Shown here: positions 11,901 through 23,245 of the stretch, piece after piece | How the letters are laid out: each line of letters starts with the position of its first letter | How positions within the stretch are numbered: the stretch's first letter is position 1 | From: Rhizoctonia solani | Lineage: Eukaryota > Basidiomycota > Agaricomycetes > Cantharellales > Ceratobasidiaceae | DNA length: 64,000 nt | Assembly: GCF_016906535.1 (NCBI RefSeq) | Contig: NC_057371.1 | Location: 1,798,001 to 1,862,000 of the forward strand | Reading direction: 5' to 3' | The notes under the pieces: generated by a model | Told to the model about the DNA's origin: nothing | Seen by the model: only the letters and a program-made list of their open reading frames with translations | The model's database searches: none | Position numbers and translations under genes: made by a program

Positions 11901-14900
11901 GCTATTGGGACAGGCTTCTCGCACATTCTCGTGCAGCTGCAGATCCCTCAGTCCCCCAGCCTTCTCCAACAAATGTGGTCGAACGTATCGTATTCCATCT
12001 CCCTGCACCTTCCATGCAATCTCTGGAACAAGCAGAGTCGCGATTTGCTGCACTTGGCCGAACCGTGCGATTATTTTCACATGCCTTTGCTCGGAGATGG
12101 CAGCAACTGGCGACCGCGGATGGGACCTCTGAACGTGCGTTCGCAATATGCTTAGGATATATAGTTCTCTGCATGATTATGGGCATTTATTTGGGCGCAC
12201 TCAATGCGGGGGCCGTTCGAGGGGCTGCTCGAGCCCTGCGAAATGCGGTGAAGCAGCAGCTGATAGTCGTAAAGGTACGTGAGGCACTATCTAGCCGTTT
12301 TATATTATCCAAAGGGGGTCTTCTTGGCTCTTGAACGTTGGAGCCCTACCTGATTGCGATTTGGGGTGTGGGGGGTGTGGGGTATCAAGCTTTGAGGGGG
12401 ATTTCGGGGGCTCGAATCTGGACGATCTGACATCTTTGATTTTCAGGTTGCGCTCTTTATCGGCCTTGAATTACTGGTCTTCCCAACTGGGTGCGGGGTC
12501 GTCTTAGATATCGCGACGCTGCCGCTGTTCGAGTCGGCCACGTTGGCGGGCAGGATCGCGTTCTACGACTCTGCCCCACTGACCGCGTTCTTTTGCCATT
12601 GGCTACTGGGTACGATATGTAAGTTGGTTCCTCTCCTATCGCGAGCTTTTCCCTTCTTTGTATCCACGCAATTAACCGGCGTCAATTGCCGGTTATTCTG
12701 GTCGAGATCGCGTTCGGGTCCATACAACGAGGTTCCTAACCCGGGTGATGCTGACGAATATGGCATATAGTTATGTATCAATTTGCGCTTACGTTGGGGG
12801 CATGTCGGGCGGTGATGCGGCCCGGAGCTATGTGGTTCATCAAGTAAGTTTAAGTTTCTGAGGGACAGATGCGGTTGTCATACACTGCGCTAGCTTGCCC
12901 AAAGGTGGAGGGGAATACTCACGCATCGGGTAACATAGGGATCCGCAAGATGCATCTTTCTCACCCATACGCGATATCCTCGATAAACGTGTGTTAACGC
13001 AACTCCGAAAACTCGCGGTAAGCGCGGTGATGTACACCGTCGTGATCGTGGTCGCGGTCGGTAGCGTCGTATATACCATCCGCTATGCATACATCTTCTC
13101 CGGTATTCTGCCGCTACGGGGAAATATGCGGTGAGCAAGAGATAACGTTGTCATTTCTTTAAAGTGCCCCCACTGATCTGCTGCTTTGACTTTGTGCCTT
13201 CCTCAACTTCCTCTACTCCATGCTATATCCGGGCACCGACGCTTGAACATAACGGGTCATGTCGTCTCATGCGCAAAAACCAAAATTCCTCCTATCGAAT
13301 AATCCGATCGAAATTGCAATGCCTCCAGGGAGCCCCTTTCGGAGATTCCCGTCGACTTGCTGTTCCTCCACTTGGTCATGCCCCCAACGGTCAAGCGCCT
13401 AACAATTGGGAGCTGGATGAAGGCGCGACTAGAAGTATGGTGGAAATTTATGGCGCGGCAGCTCAGGTTATCATCGTTCATGTTCAATCAGCTACATGCA
13501 GATGAACTCCAACGCGAATCGAGGGGTCTACGACCGATGAATGGGCCCGCTGAAACCTGGACGATTCCTTCAGATGAGCACCTCTATGGCAGATGGCTAC
13601 GCGTTCCCAAGAGCGATAACATTGCTTTCTTGCGTGACCAACCTGTACTGATTGAAGTCAATCATGCGGGGCAGGCCGTACGACCACGCGGAGAAGAAGT
13701 CATGGCTCAACAAGACGAAGAGACTCGTCGCGCAGGACGCACACCCGAGCAAGACTACATCATTGTTCACGTTCCACCCTACTTTGGGCTTCGCTGCTTG
13801 GCACTGGTCATGTTGCTTTGGATTACAGCAGCGTGGATCACCGTTACAGGAACCGTTGGACCCATCCTGCTAGGACGCTGGTTACTATCTACAATTGCTC
13901 ATAAATCCAACGTGCATGACGGTTACTCACTTGTCGTAGGCTGGTATGTCCTCTGGGGTCTTTGGCGAGCCTATCGCTCCCAAGTCCGTTCCTGGGCCTC
14001 AGCTCTGGTCTGGGTAGCCAATGTCCTCTGCATTGGGATTGGCATGGGGGTCGTAATGCCCATCCTCGTGGCTGTGACGCTCCAGATGTATGTTGTCCTA
14101 CCGCTACGTCTGTGGTGGAACCCCGAAACAGTGCCCGTGCTTCGAATCGCCGAGGACTGGGCGCTCGGACTCGTATTGATGAAAATTGGATGGCAAACCT
14201 GGAGATTAAGGGCCCGTGTACCCGCTCAGGCACCAGTTGGTGAAGTAGCCAGGGTTGAAGACGGTGGCGACGAACCAGACGAAGCGGATCGACGGATGGA
14301 AGATCTTGGTAGAGCCATGGAGCAGGTAAGTCCATATTCCTTGGGGCTGTCGAATGCTTTGTTATGTGTGGGTATGACGATGAGGGTACTGCTGGCAATT
14401 GGGTGGATCTCAAGAATGCCTGCTTGAGGCACTTTGAGCGATTACGATGGGATATTGCCGCATGGGCGATGTGATGAGATACGATCGTCCTCTGGGAGAT
14501 GCCTTATGAAAGATTCTTCTCTCGTATCGCGACACTGTCGCCCGATGACGAGCTCCATCGGCCGTGAGAGCTACGTGTCGATATGACGATTTCAGAGCAC
14601 ACGTTTTGCCATGCGATGGTATTCTGTGACCTGAGACCCAATTCCTATCCTTGCGGTTTAGGTTCGCGACTCTGTAGACTTGAATTACCAGGGTTAGAAG
14701 TCGCGCACCGACAATAGGTTAACCTTGGGTCACGCGACATGGCCTTGTAATCCTAAATCTCCTCTCTTTGGCGCAACTGCATATGTTCACCTGTCTCCCA
14801 TGCGTTTACTTTCCTACCCCCTTTCCTCAAGGAACCTGGTTCCTGTAACCTGTATTGTGGTCCATCATGGACACAAAGAGATCCAGGACGTAAACGACTC

Positions 14901-15668
14901 GGAGGTTCGCGTTGGCAGAGAACCCGCCTCCTATTCTTCACATGCATTCATGTAATTGAGAGGCGTATTACCTCATCTCACACTTTTTGCGTCACACTTT
15001 GCCCAGACTCTGACCACGCCCTGGCCGCTTTCATCTGGTGATCTTCCTTTTTGAGCTGGGAGATCATATTTGAACGACGATCGACTTTATTCCAGCATCT
15101 AATAGCATTTCCATGATCTCATTCCATATTCTTCCTACACGCTTTCCTTGGCCCGCTGCAACTCTCTTTGCTAACCTTCCTGCCCCCACCAGATTATTCG
15201 TGCAGGTCTGACGAACCCAGACGCGGTCGCCGCAATTCGAACATTTGTTGCACCTGTTTGCGGCGGATTGGTGCTTGTGATCGGGGCACCTGGAGCAATT
15301 GTGTGGGCGTTGGGGAGAATGTATGGTGCACCCGTGGGTGGTGATGACGTGTTGCGTAAGTACCGATTTGTTTTGATATCCAGTTGTTTATGGATGGAAT
15401 GGGCAATTGAGTTGCCGATGGAGCTGGAGGGAATTGACAGCCAGGAGCACTGTATCGATAGGCGACAGTGACAGTTCGATGACTGACCCTTGTCTTTGTC
15501 ATTTTAGTATCTCTCGTTTACCCCGGGATTTTCTGCGGGACAGCGGCGGTGGGGCTCTGGAAGGCTGGTAGCCGGGCGGCCAAAAAGTGGCTACAAGGCG
15601 TGCGGGACGATGAGTTCCTGGTTGAGATGCGGTTGAAAAATCTCGAGCCCCAGGTGGCAAAGCAGTAG
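8965..15668 (+). CDS. SSM4: DOA10/SSM4-type ER membrane E3 ubiquitin ligase (RING-CH)
   Basis: Polytopic ER/inner-nuclear-membrane ligase of the ERAD-C pathway (Doa10 in yeast, MARCH6/TEB4 in animals). Exon 1 (MDSDRNVDI) splices at phase 1 to TEVDTCRICSAP, giving a RING-CH finger: CRIC, CKCSGTIRYIHQDC, W, CDVC (C4HC3). Many hydrophobic helices follow, e.g. LITSLRLVMISVIWLAILPY and IITIAVVIVFLTIFLL. Next is a long acidic, Ser/Pro-rich cytosolic insert (about 9840-11430), then the conserved central TM block (from about 11690), VMYTVVIVVAVGSVVY, and a final TM group ending FLVEMRLKNLEPQVAKQ. Roughly 1,600 residues. About ten introns; the one at 14326-15192 is unusually long. Frame holds throughout. 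Confidence 0.9.
14326..15192 (+). other. Unusually long (867 nt) intron in the DOA10 gene
   Basis: The donor GTAAGT after GRAMEQ and the acceptor CACCAG before IIRAGLTNPDAV join at phase 0 and give a continuous DOA10 C-terminus. Other introns of this gene are mostly 45-200 nt. Inside lies a stop-bounded frame encoding GNWVDLKNACLRHFERLRW, not recognised. It could be an inserted fragment or an alternative exon. Confidence 0.6.
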
Positions 15669-15960
15669 AAAGTGTACTTTATTTAGACGAATGTTGTGTG
15701 TGTACTATAGCCGGCGCTAAGTGTAACTATTATACCGGTGTACCGGCTTGAGTGAATTCCCCGATGAAGATGCAGAAACAAGCTCTGTGCTATTGGAAGC
15801 GAAAACGTGGGGTAGGGTGATCCTCGGAAACCGGCAAGACCCGCATGGATTTTTCGGTAGTGCCGTTGTTTTGGATACTGACGTCGTATGCATATATATC
15901 CTATATTCCTAGGGAATACGCGTTGATAAGCGTTTTGCTCCCCTCTTTCTACTTTACAGG

Positions 15961-18225
15961 ATGTGTACGTCGCCGTCGATGCGGTCTGTGATATTACCGA
16001 CGGATGCCGATCCGAGTGTGCCGTACCGGAGTGAACGAGTGTCGCCAGGGGGGACGAAGAGAGTTGTGTATACTATTCCGGACCCACCAAGGAGAACCAA
16101 GACTATGCCCGTCGAAGTCGTCGAACGCGAAGAGGCCGTGGGCGACTATATGCCTGGTGGATACCTGCGTGTGCGGATTGGAGACCGCTTTGCACACCGT
16201 TACCGTATCGTGCGCAAGCTCGGGTGAGCCTAGTTGTACCCCATGTTGCACCTCAGTACGCTGACACGAGAGGACAGGTGGGGCCATTTCAGCACTGTCT
16301 GGCTTGCCCACGACATACAGACCGACTCGCATGTCGCGCTCAAGTTTGTCAAGTCCGCACCCCGTTACTCTCAAACAGCCGCAGACGAGGTCGCATTACT
16401 TCAGCACATAGTCGACGCTCGCGACGAAGCCCACCCTGGCCGAGATCGCCTCGTGACGTTTCTCGACTCGTTTACACATACCAACGCGCGGACCGCACAG
16501 GTCCACCATTGTATAGCGTGAGTTGCCTCCGGGTAGATAAGCCTAGGCGCTCACCTTATCTGAATAGATTCGAACCGCTGGGAATGAATCTCCTTCAGTT
16601 GTTACAGCAGCCCGATTACAAACATCACGGGGTCCCCGTACCGTTTGTCAAACAAATCACACGCCAGGTTTTGCACGGCTCGACTACCTCCATAGAGTAT
16701 GCGAGCTTATTCACACTGGTAACTAACCGCTGGGCTCTAGTCCTATTCAAGACTGACCTAGTTACCCCGCACTAGACCTCAAACCCGAAAACATCCTACT
16801 CCGCATTGCCCCCGACCACATTGAGAATCACATTCGTGCTGAACTCGCATCCAGCCCTCCCGCCGTGGAACATTCGATCCCCATCTCCGCCTCCTCCCGC
16901 AGCAGTTCATACTACTCTCACCGCCGACAGAACGTGTACATTGTTGGCTCCCAGCCTCTTTCAAGTCCTAGCCCGAGCTGGTCCGGATCTGCCAGCAGCA
17001 AGCCGAGTCTGTCAGCCAGTCACGCCCAGTTTGAACAACTTGCCCTTCGAATGTCTAAGCTAGTGACCGAGGAAGATGAGCGCCAGACGAGCGCCAACTC
17101 GAGCTGTGCTGCTTCAGCTATTTTCAGCTTGACGAGCACAAGCGCTGCGGGGTCTGGTTGGACGAGTGAGACCGAGGCTGACGATTGTCCTACGTCAGCT
17201 GTTGTCCCAGCACCCGTCATTGCTGAGCAACCTGGAGAAGATTCGGATACGCCCAGGCTGTCCATAGTCGATGGTCCTTCAATGTTGACCAAGACTGCGC
17301 CCGTACCCATCTCGACCCAATCAGAGGCCAAGCCTACGGCGACAGAAGACCAAGTGTCGATCAAGATTGCCGATTTGGGCAATGCAACAAGAATTGGGCG
17401 GCATGTTACAGGTGAGTCCACGCCTCGGTTTTCTTTCATTTCAGTCCGGGTCCGTGGTGGAGCCTAATTCGCTCGTTGGAGCCACCATAACTGAAGTCTA
17501 TTCAGTCACCGCTCATCCCCGAGACGGGCCGTGGCAATTGCCTGTTTCGTGCCTGAATCTCCTGGCTAAGACTCCTGGTCTATACCCAATCTTTCCTTCC
17601 CTGATACTTGTCTGGTGTCTATTTGCCGTAGACCGAGATATTCCAGCGCCATGTGACGATCAACTCAATCTTATCTCGTTCTAAATATGCATATGGCTGA
17701 CTTGTGACTTGATATTAGATGATATCCAGACGCGACAGTATCGCTCTCCGGAAGTTATCCTTCGCAAGCGATGGGGTCCTGCAGTGGATATTTTTTCGCT
17801 GGGATGTGTTGTAGGTCATCTCCAATCAATGGCTAACTCATATCTTTCTAATATCATCGTGTTCGTAGGTGTTTGAGCTCCTGACTGGTGATTTCCTCTT
17901 TGAGCCCAAGGCGCGTGAGCCTTTGTGGTCAAGAGACGACGATCATATCTGTCAGATGCACGAAGCACTTGGTCCGTTTACACATGCTGCAGCATTTGGG
18001 GGGCAATTCTCCCGAGCTATCTTCCGGTCCGATTGTACTCTACGAAACGTGCCGGCCCGGAAGATTAATATGTGGCCGCTTGATTCTGTCCTGAAGGACA
18101 AGTACGAGATGAACAAGGACCGAGTCGCCGAAATAAGCGAGTTCTTGCGACCGCTTTTGGCACTTGATCCGGCTGAGAGGGCTGATGCGCTCGATGCTGC
18201 TCAACATCCCTGGCTTTGGTCCTAG
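15961..18225 (+). CDS. SRPK/SKY1-type SR-protein kinase, one apparent frameshift
   Basis: Phosphorylates RS-repeat splicing or mRNA-export factors. Motifs: YMPGGYLRVRIGDRF (SRPK start), GWGHFSTVWLA (glycine loop across an intron), HVALKFVKS, FEPLGMNLLQLL, HTDLKPENILLR (catalytic loop across an intron, TD instead of RD as in SRPKs), IKIADLGNATRIGRHVT, DDIQTRQYRSPEVIL and LDPAERADALDAAQHPWL. A Ser-rich spacer of about 180 residues splits the kinase between LLLR and IKIADLG, as in SRPKs. The intron before DDIQTRQ is long (17412-17718, 307 nt). Odd: at about 16679 the frame breaks. QVLHG is followed one base out of phase by LDYLHRVCELIHT; one extra base at GGC|TC would restore a normal kinase. 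Either a sequencing error or an inactive allele. Confidence 0.83.
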
Positions 18226-19435
18226 GTTTCTTTTTCTGGTCTCTTTTTTTTGGGCTGTGTGTGTGATAATTGTAATGCATATATAATACCTGCTGTTTGT
18301 TTTTTTGTTGTGCGCTATCTGTTTTCGTTCACTGTACCACCGACTGCTTTGTTCCCATAGGCATAGAGTCATTCGGGCCTCCGTCTTGCTTTCCTTTGCA
18401 CTCTGTTATCCCGTTTAGCAGGTTTCAAACGCGCCTGAAGCGCTCTAGGCCATGGTATTTATTATTCTACTTTTTAGTCTTTTCCTCTTTGTTCTGGTAG
18501 CTATCGATCGCGCTTTGTTGTTATCGATAATTATAGACTAGATGCGCAGGTCCGTTATCAACCCAATAAATAGACTAGCCTCGTCGTTGCGGCGTTTTTT
18601 GAGTAGCACAGTTTCAGCTCGCATCCCCCACAATGACGTAACAATCGTTCCTGAGCTACACTATGACGCGCCTTTCACTCCTTATCTTACCAGAAACTCC
18701 GATTGAAACCCATGTTTTGCCAAGTAGGGTGCGCGATAAGTGCGAATCTGGTGCGGGTTCGACATCGAGGAAATCTGATTGGTTGGGCTTGCTATACTTG
18801 CTTACGCCGCTTCCGGCTTACCTATTCTTAAATTCTATAGTTGGCGCTAGACTCCTATTTCTTGGTGAAGTGGTTGAAACGGGAAGTTGCATTAGTGGGG
18901 CGGACTCGGGAGAGCAGTGTTGGTTTAGGCTATTAAGCGGCGTTATTCCCGCTATAGGCTGAGTTGAGATACGGGGGTGGCGAGAGTCGGTCATGCATTC
19001 AATACCGATCACGTCCGGTGCGAAAGTCGCGCGTTGTTGCGTGGCGAAAGCAAACACACCTCTGATTGTCCTTCATTCGAGGCTGAAGCCACAAGTTCGA
19101 GGCCTTTGGATTTACGTTGACGATTAGGGGCGAGTGCTTTTCAGTCTCCCCCTATCATCCGGGATCGAAGTTGCTAATCTCGTTGCCTCGTACCCCACGT
19201 TGTGTTTTTGGTACGGTGTAGTCCAATGACTAGGCCGGGAGCGGTGATGAAGATCCGTGCGGACCAATCGCTGCCGACCCCGGGGTTATCATTATTTTAT
19301 CTCTGTGTGTTATTCGCCTTGCAGCGACCCGAGTAGCCACTCTGCAATCAATGTCACAAAACTCTCGTAGCTGTACCAATCCTGTCGCGATGGAAGGATA
19401 TCTCGGACCGGTTCGAACAAAGCGGCCGACGTGAA
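18226..19435. other. Intergenic, nothing supported
   Basis: This follows the SRPK stop. A 99-codon open frame at 18663-18962 (+) has a hydrophobic middle but no family likeness, introns or neighbours to support it. T-rich sequence just after 18230 may be the SRPK 3' UTR. Confidence 0.5.
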
Positions 19436-19644
19436 TTAATAGAAATCGTGGCCACCATCGCGCGCGGTCTGGGTCTTGATAACGGATGTGTACTGACCGG
19501 CTTGTGCCACACATAACATTTGAATTTGCCACGAGGAATCGTTCCGGTGGTATCTTTTTCCTTGCATACAGCATGAACATCGCAGTACAGAATCCAAAAG
19601 ATTGCTCTTAATGTTAACGCAATGGTGATGGTGGCGTGGATCAT
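19436..19644 (-). CDS. Candidate small secreted protein (tentative)
   Basis: Start at 19644 gives a signal-peptide-like N-terminus (MIHATITIALTLRAIFWILY then CDVHAVC) and a short mature part with two or three cysteines (GKFKCYVWHKP). Splicing a short GT-AG intron (donor gtcagt, acceptor acccag) would give the end TARDGGHDFY. The whole product is about 59 residues. No homology is recognised; without transcripts it could be chance. Confidence 0.27.
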
Positions 19645-20362
19645 CTACTTCGAGTCGGCTTGAGGACGTATCGGATTTAGGAACACATCGGTCGAGCCGT
19701 TATGATCTAAAGTTTTGGTTCTGTTCCAGTTTGAGGAACCGGTCGAACGTTGAATCAAGCTTTCCATCTTTCAACAAGGGTTCCCATCCGGAGTTGTACA
19801 GGAACTTATCGACATAGAATAGAATCAAGCGGTGTAGTCTATCCGTTATCTTCCGTGCAGATGCATGATGAACAGCGCAAGTGGACAAGTATGGATGTCA
19901 AATCCGCCTCCTCCGGCCTTGATACCGAAATGAAATTAAGTAGATCACGATTGAAGTTATCGGGACTGCGGATCTGTACTTGTATGCATGTTTATGAGTG
20001 CGTCGGATAGATGGGAGACGATATCCGAGTTTAGAGCCCGAGCCAGAAATAGTTCCAAATGGTGTAGCATGCGTGCTGGTGGGTGGTTCTATCCACGAAG
20101 ATGAAAAAGATCCATGGAGATATCTTTTGCTCGTAGACATGGGAAAGCCAACAGAGAAAGCTCTCAATACCCAAATCACATTATAGACGATCGTTGCAAG
20201 ATGCAAGGTAACGCAAGGCAATGCAATGCAATTACGTCAGGTGAGGTTCATCATACTAAGCGCCATGAACCCTTGCACGTCTGACTTGTTTGGTGCCAGT
20301 ACATTTCTTTACACACCACCTCCACCCTATAAACTAACGCTACCCTACACAAATCACGAAAG
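19645..20362. other. Intergenic with unexplained minus-strand frames
   Basis: Contains the promoter of the DnaJ gene. Minus-strand frames at 19700-19888 (FYVDKFLYNSGWEPLLKDGK) and 19898-20221 (hydrophobic start MPCVTLHLATIVYNVIWVLR) look somewhat gene-like but could not be joined into a convincing model. Confidence 0.4.
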
Positions 20363-22668
20363 ATGGCCGAGAATACAACGCCCGAGCCCAAAGTATTTGA
20401 CCGCGAATATTACGATTTGGTATGTGTATCTGGAATAGGGTACAGTGCAATTTGGCTAAGACTCTCATATCACCCTATTTGGGATGTTCGATTACTTGTT
20501 CACAGGTTAGTTGAATTTACGCTCAGATAACCTATCCAATCGAGCTGATTAGGAATGTCATGTTTATAGCTCGGAGTTCGCACCGATGTGAGCGAACTTG
20601 ATCTCAAAAAGGCATATCGCAAGGCGGCGATCAAGTACCATCCGGACAAGAACCCTTCGCCAGATGCTGAGGAGAAGTTCAAGGAGATTAGGTGTGTTTC
20701 AATACATTTACACCTGTGTGTTCGGCTGTGTTCTTAATTTACTACAGTACCGCCTATCAGGTTCTTAGCGACTCGGTAAGTACAACTTGTAGCCGCGGGA
20801 GTAGGTGGCAGCGTGCTGATCTTGTATGTTCAGAACCTACGAGCCGTATATGATAAACAGGGAAAGAACAAGGTATGTTGGAACCCTGTTTGGTACGTCG
20901 ATCAAGTTCAAATATCGTATTTCAGGTTGAAGGTCCTGAAGGCGGGTTTGAGGATGCATCTGCATTCTTTGCCAATGTTTTTGGAGGTGAACGGTTCAAC
21001 GACTGGGTTGGTGGAAATTTCCTGTGTCTATTCACGTAACGTTCTAACGCTTCCGTAATTATAGATAGGCGAAATTTCATTGCTCAAAGAAATGACGAAT
21101 GCTGCTGAGGTTATGATGACGGACGAAGAGCGTGCTGTGGCCGAGGCCGATCCCAACCGTCCCAAGTCTCCCAATCCAGCTACTGTTAGTTCTGCTGCGG
21201 GGGCAGCCACTGTGCCTCCCGGTGTCGATGCTGCAACTACACCCTCGCAGCTTAACAATGCCGGTGCACCCCCTCCGAGCACGACGCCTGAGGCCGCACC
21301 GCAACCTGTACGAACTGATTCGGGTATGATTAAGCATGAAGGAAGTGGATCTGCTACGCCCACTGGCACCGGAGCTGCTGGAGGAAAGGACAAGAAGGGA
21401 AAGAATAAACTATCTCCTGAGCAAAGGAAGAAACTCGAAGAATTGGATTTGCAAAGGAAGAAGGTCATGGAGGAAAGGTATGAACTGGAGTGTTAATGGT
21501 TAACTGTGTATTAACACTGGGGCTCAGGGTCAAGACCTTGACGGACAAGTTGAAAGAACGAATTCGTCCATTCATGACTGCTAAGAACCCGGGGGACACT
21601 AACGATCCGGAAGTCAAGGTATGGCTTGCGAGGATCAAGACGGAAGCAGAGGATCTGAAACTTGAGAGTTTTGGTGTCGAAGTAAGTTGGGTTATTTGCC
21701 TTTCAGCTGCACAATGCTAAACTTTCATAGCTTTTACATACCATCGGTAAATAGTATTAAATATGTGTGGAATTCAAGTTGTCTGACATAGGCTACAGGA
21801 AACGTGTACCTCATGAAAGCCAACTCCGCCTTGAAATCGCGCAAGATGTTTGGGATGTAAGTCTTAAAGATAAATATGTGCTCTTTCGCTAGAGCTAACT
21901 TATTGGTTAGCCCCGGATTTGTTTCTAGATTAAAGGAGAAGGGCGCTGTTGCGAAAGAGGCCTGGGGGGTGCTTGGTAGCGCGTGAGTAACCCTATATAT
22001 GCGTCGAATATCTCTGACATGACCTTGTTAGAATCGGAGTTCAACACGTTATGGAGGTCGGTAGTCCTATAAAATTTAATTTTATTTGTTAATTCTTTCT
22101 TTCTAGGATATGGCCAGGTTGCAAGAAAAAGGAGAAGCTGCAGAGGCTGAACTCCGCGCCCTCGAGATGGACCTGACTGGTAAAGTACGTGGCATTTTGA
22201 GCCTGCATGTATTGCTATCGTGTTACTAACCAACTCCCATGGATAGATTCTCCTTGCATCGTGGAGAGGGACTCGGTGGGAGGTCAGCCAGGTTCTACGT
22301 GAAGTCTGTGACAAGGTACTTGAGGAGCAAGGCGCCCCTAAGGAACAGCTATTCTTGCGCGCCCGAGTACGTGGTTCAGTTTTTCTGATAGAACGCCGCT
22401 GAGCGCTCATACGTACAGGCCTTATTCCTGATTGGAGAATTGCTGAAGGAGGTCAAACCTGATGAATCAGATGAGGAGCGGCGTGAACTCGAACGGTTTG
22501 TCTGCACATAGGATACCAGGAGGCTATTCACTGATTTGCCTTTTCGATAGGTTGGTTGCTGAAGCAAGCAGAAAGAAAGGTGCCCCGGCCAAGTCTCCAG
22601 CTTCGCCAACCGTTGGTACTCCCACTGCTGAAGGGCAAAAGAAAGGATGGAAGTGGAGTAGTAAATGA
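20363..22668 (+). CDS. J-domain protein with DnaJ-X domain (CAJ1/DJP1 type)
   Basis: Class III Hsp40 co-chaperone. N-terminal J domain: [20 protein letters not shown], then [20 protein letters not shown] with the HPD motif, and [20 protein letters not shown], each crossing short introns. Next is an acidic/Pro-Thr linker ([11 protein letters not shown]), a Lys/Glu helix ([20 protein letters not shown]), and the DnaJ-X domain ([75 protein letters not shown]). Ends [12 protein letters not shown]. About 470 residues. Yeast CAJ1 and DJP1, the nearest known types, act in the cytosol, DJP1 in peroxisomal and mitochondrial import; the sequence does not decide which. About ten introns; all frames hold. 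Confidence 0.9.
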
Positions 22669-23245
22669 TTGGGCGTCTCTTACAAGAAGTTTTGATGGTA
22701 TAAATTACAGTAATGAGGTTGATTCGATTTGTTTAGTACCCAAACATTAATAGATTTCTGTTTATAATTGAATCCTATACTCCCCCGCAAGCCATGGTGT
22801 ATTCATTTCCCTGTAGCCTTGGTCTGCCCAGCGCAGTCAAACCTGTGCTAGCGCTATTGTATTTCCCCTTGGCGTGGCAGATTGCACTGCCAATCGGTGA
22901 CGGAGCGTAGCAACCATCATATAGGCCTTCTAACTATAGGCAAACGACTGACCTTGGGCCTCGTGTCTCTTGGCAGCCCACCCTTCAAAGTTCGCTCGTC
23001 TCCTTACCAGTTTTTCGACGATATATTCGAGACAGCCTTCATGCTCTATTTATATATGCAAAATGTACCCCAAGGGGCTTCCGCAGTCCGAAGTTCCAGG
23101 TTATGGTCTTGGTGTAAAACATAGAGTCAATTGTGGCTTGATTCCGGATCAGTCCGGGAAGCGCCTACTGCTGCTACGAGTTGTATAAACGGTACCACTC
23201 TGAGCTGAAGACCCGCATCGTATTGTACACCCAGCCACGACCAAC
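22669..23245. other. Intergenic between DnaJ-X and GPCR genes
   Basis: Contains the 3' UTR of one gene and the promoter of the next. No gene is seen. Confidence 0.6.

Noticed and set aside
16650..16710. A tiny GT-AG intron that would explain the SRPK break
   Set aside because: The only candidate is 28 nt and would remove the conserved LDYLH segment, so a missing base fits better.
18663..18962. 99-codon frame with hydrophobic centre (+)
   Set aside because: No start context, motif or neighbour support; downstream of the SRPK 3' end.
19700..20221. Minus-strand frames with a hydrophobic start, possible secreted protein
   Set aside because: I could not join them through acceptable splice sites into one frame, and no homology is recognised.
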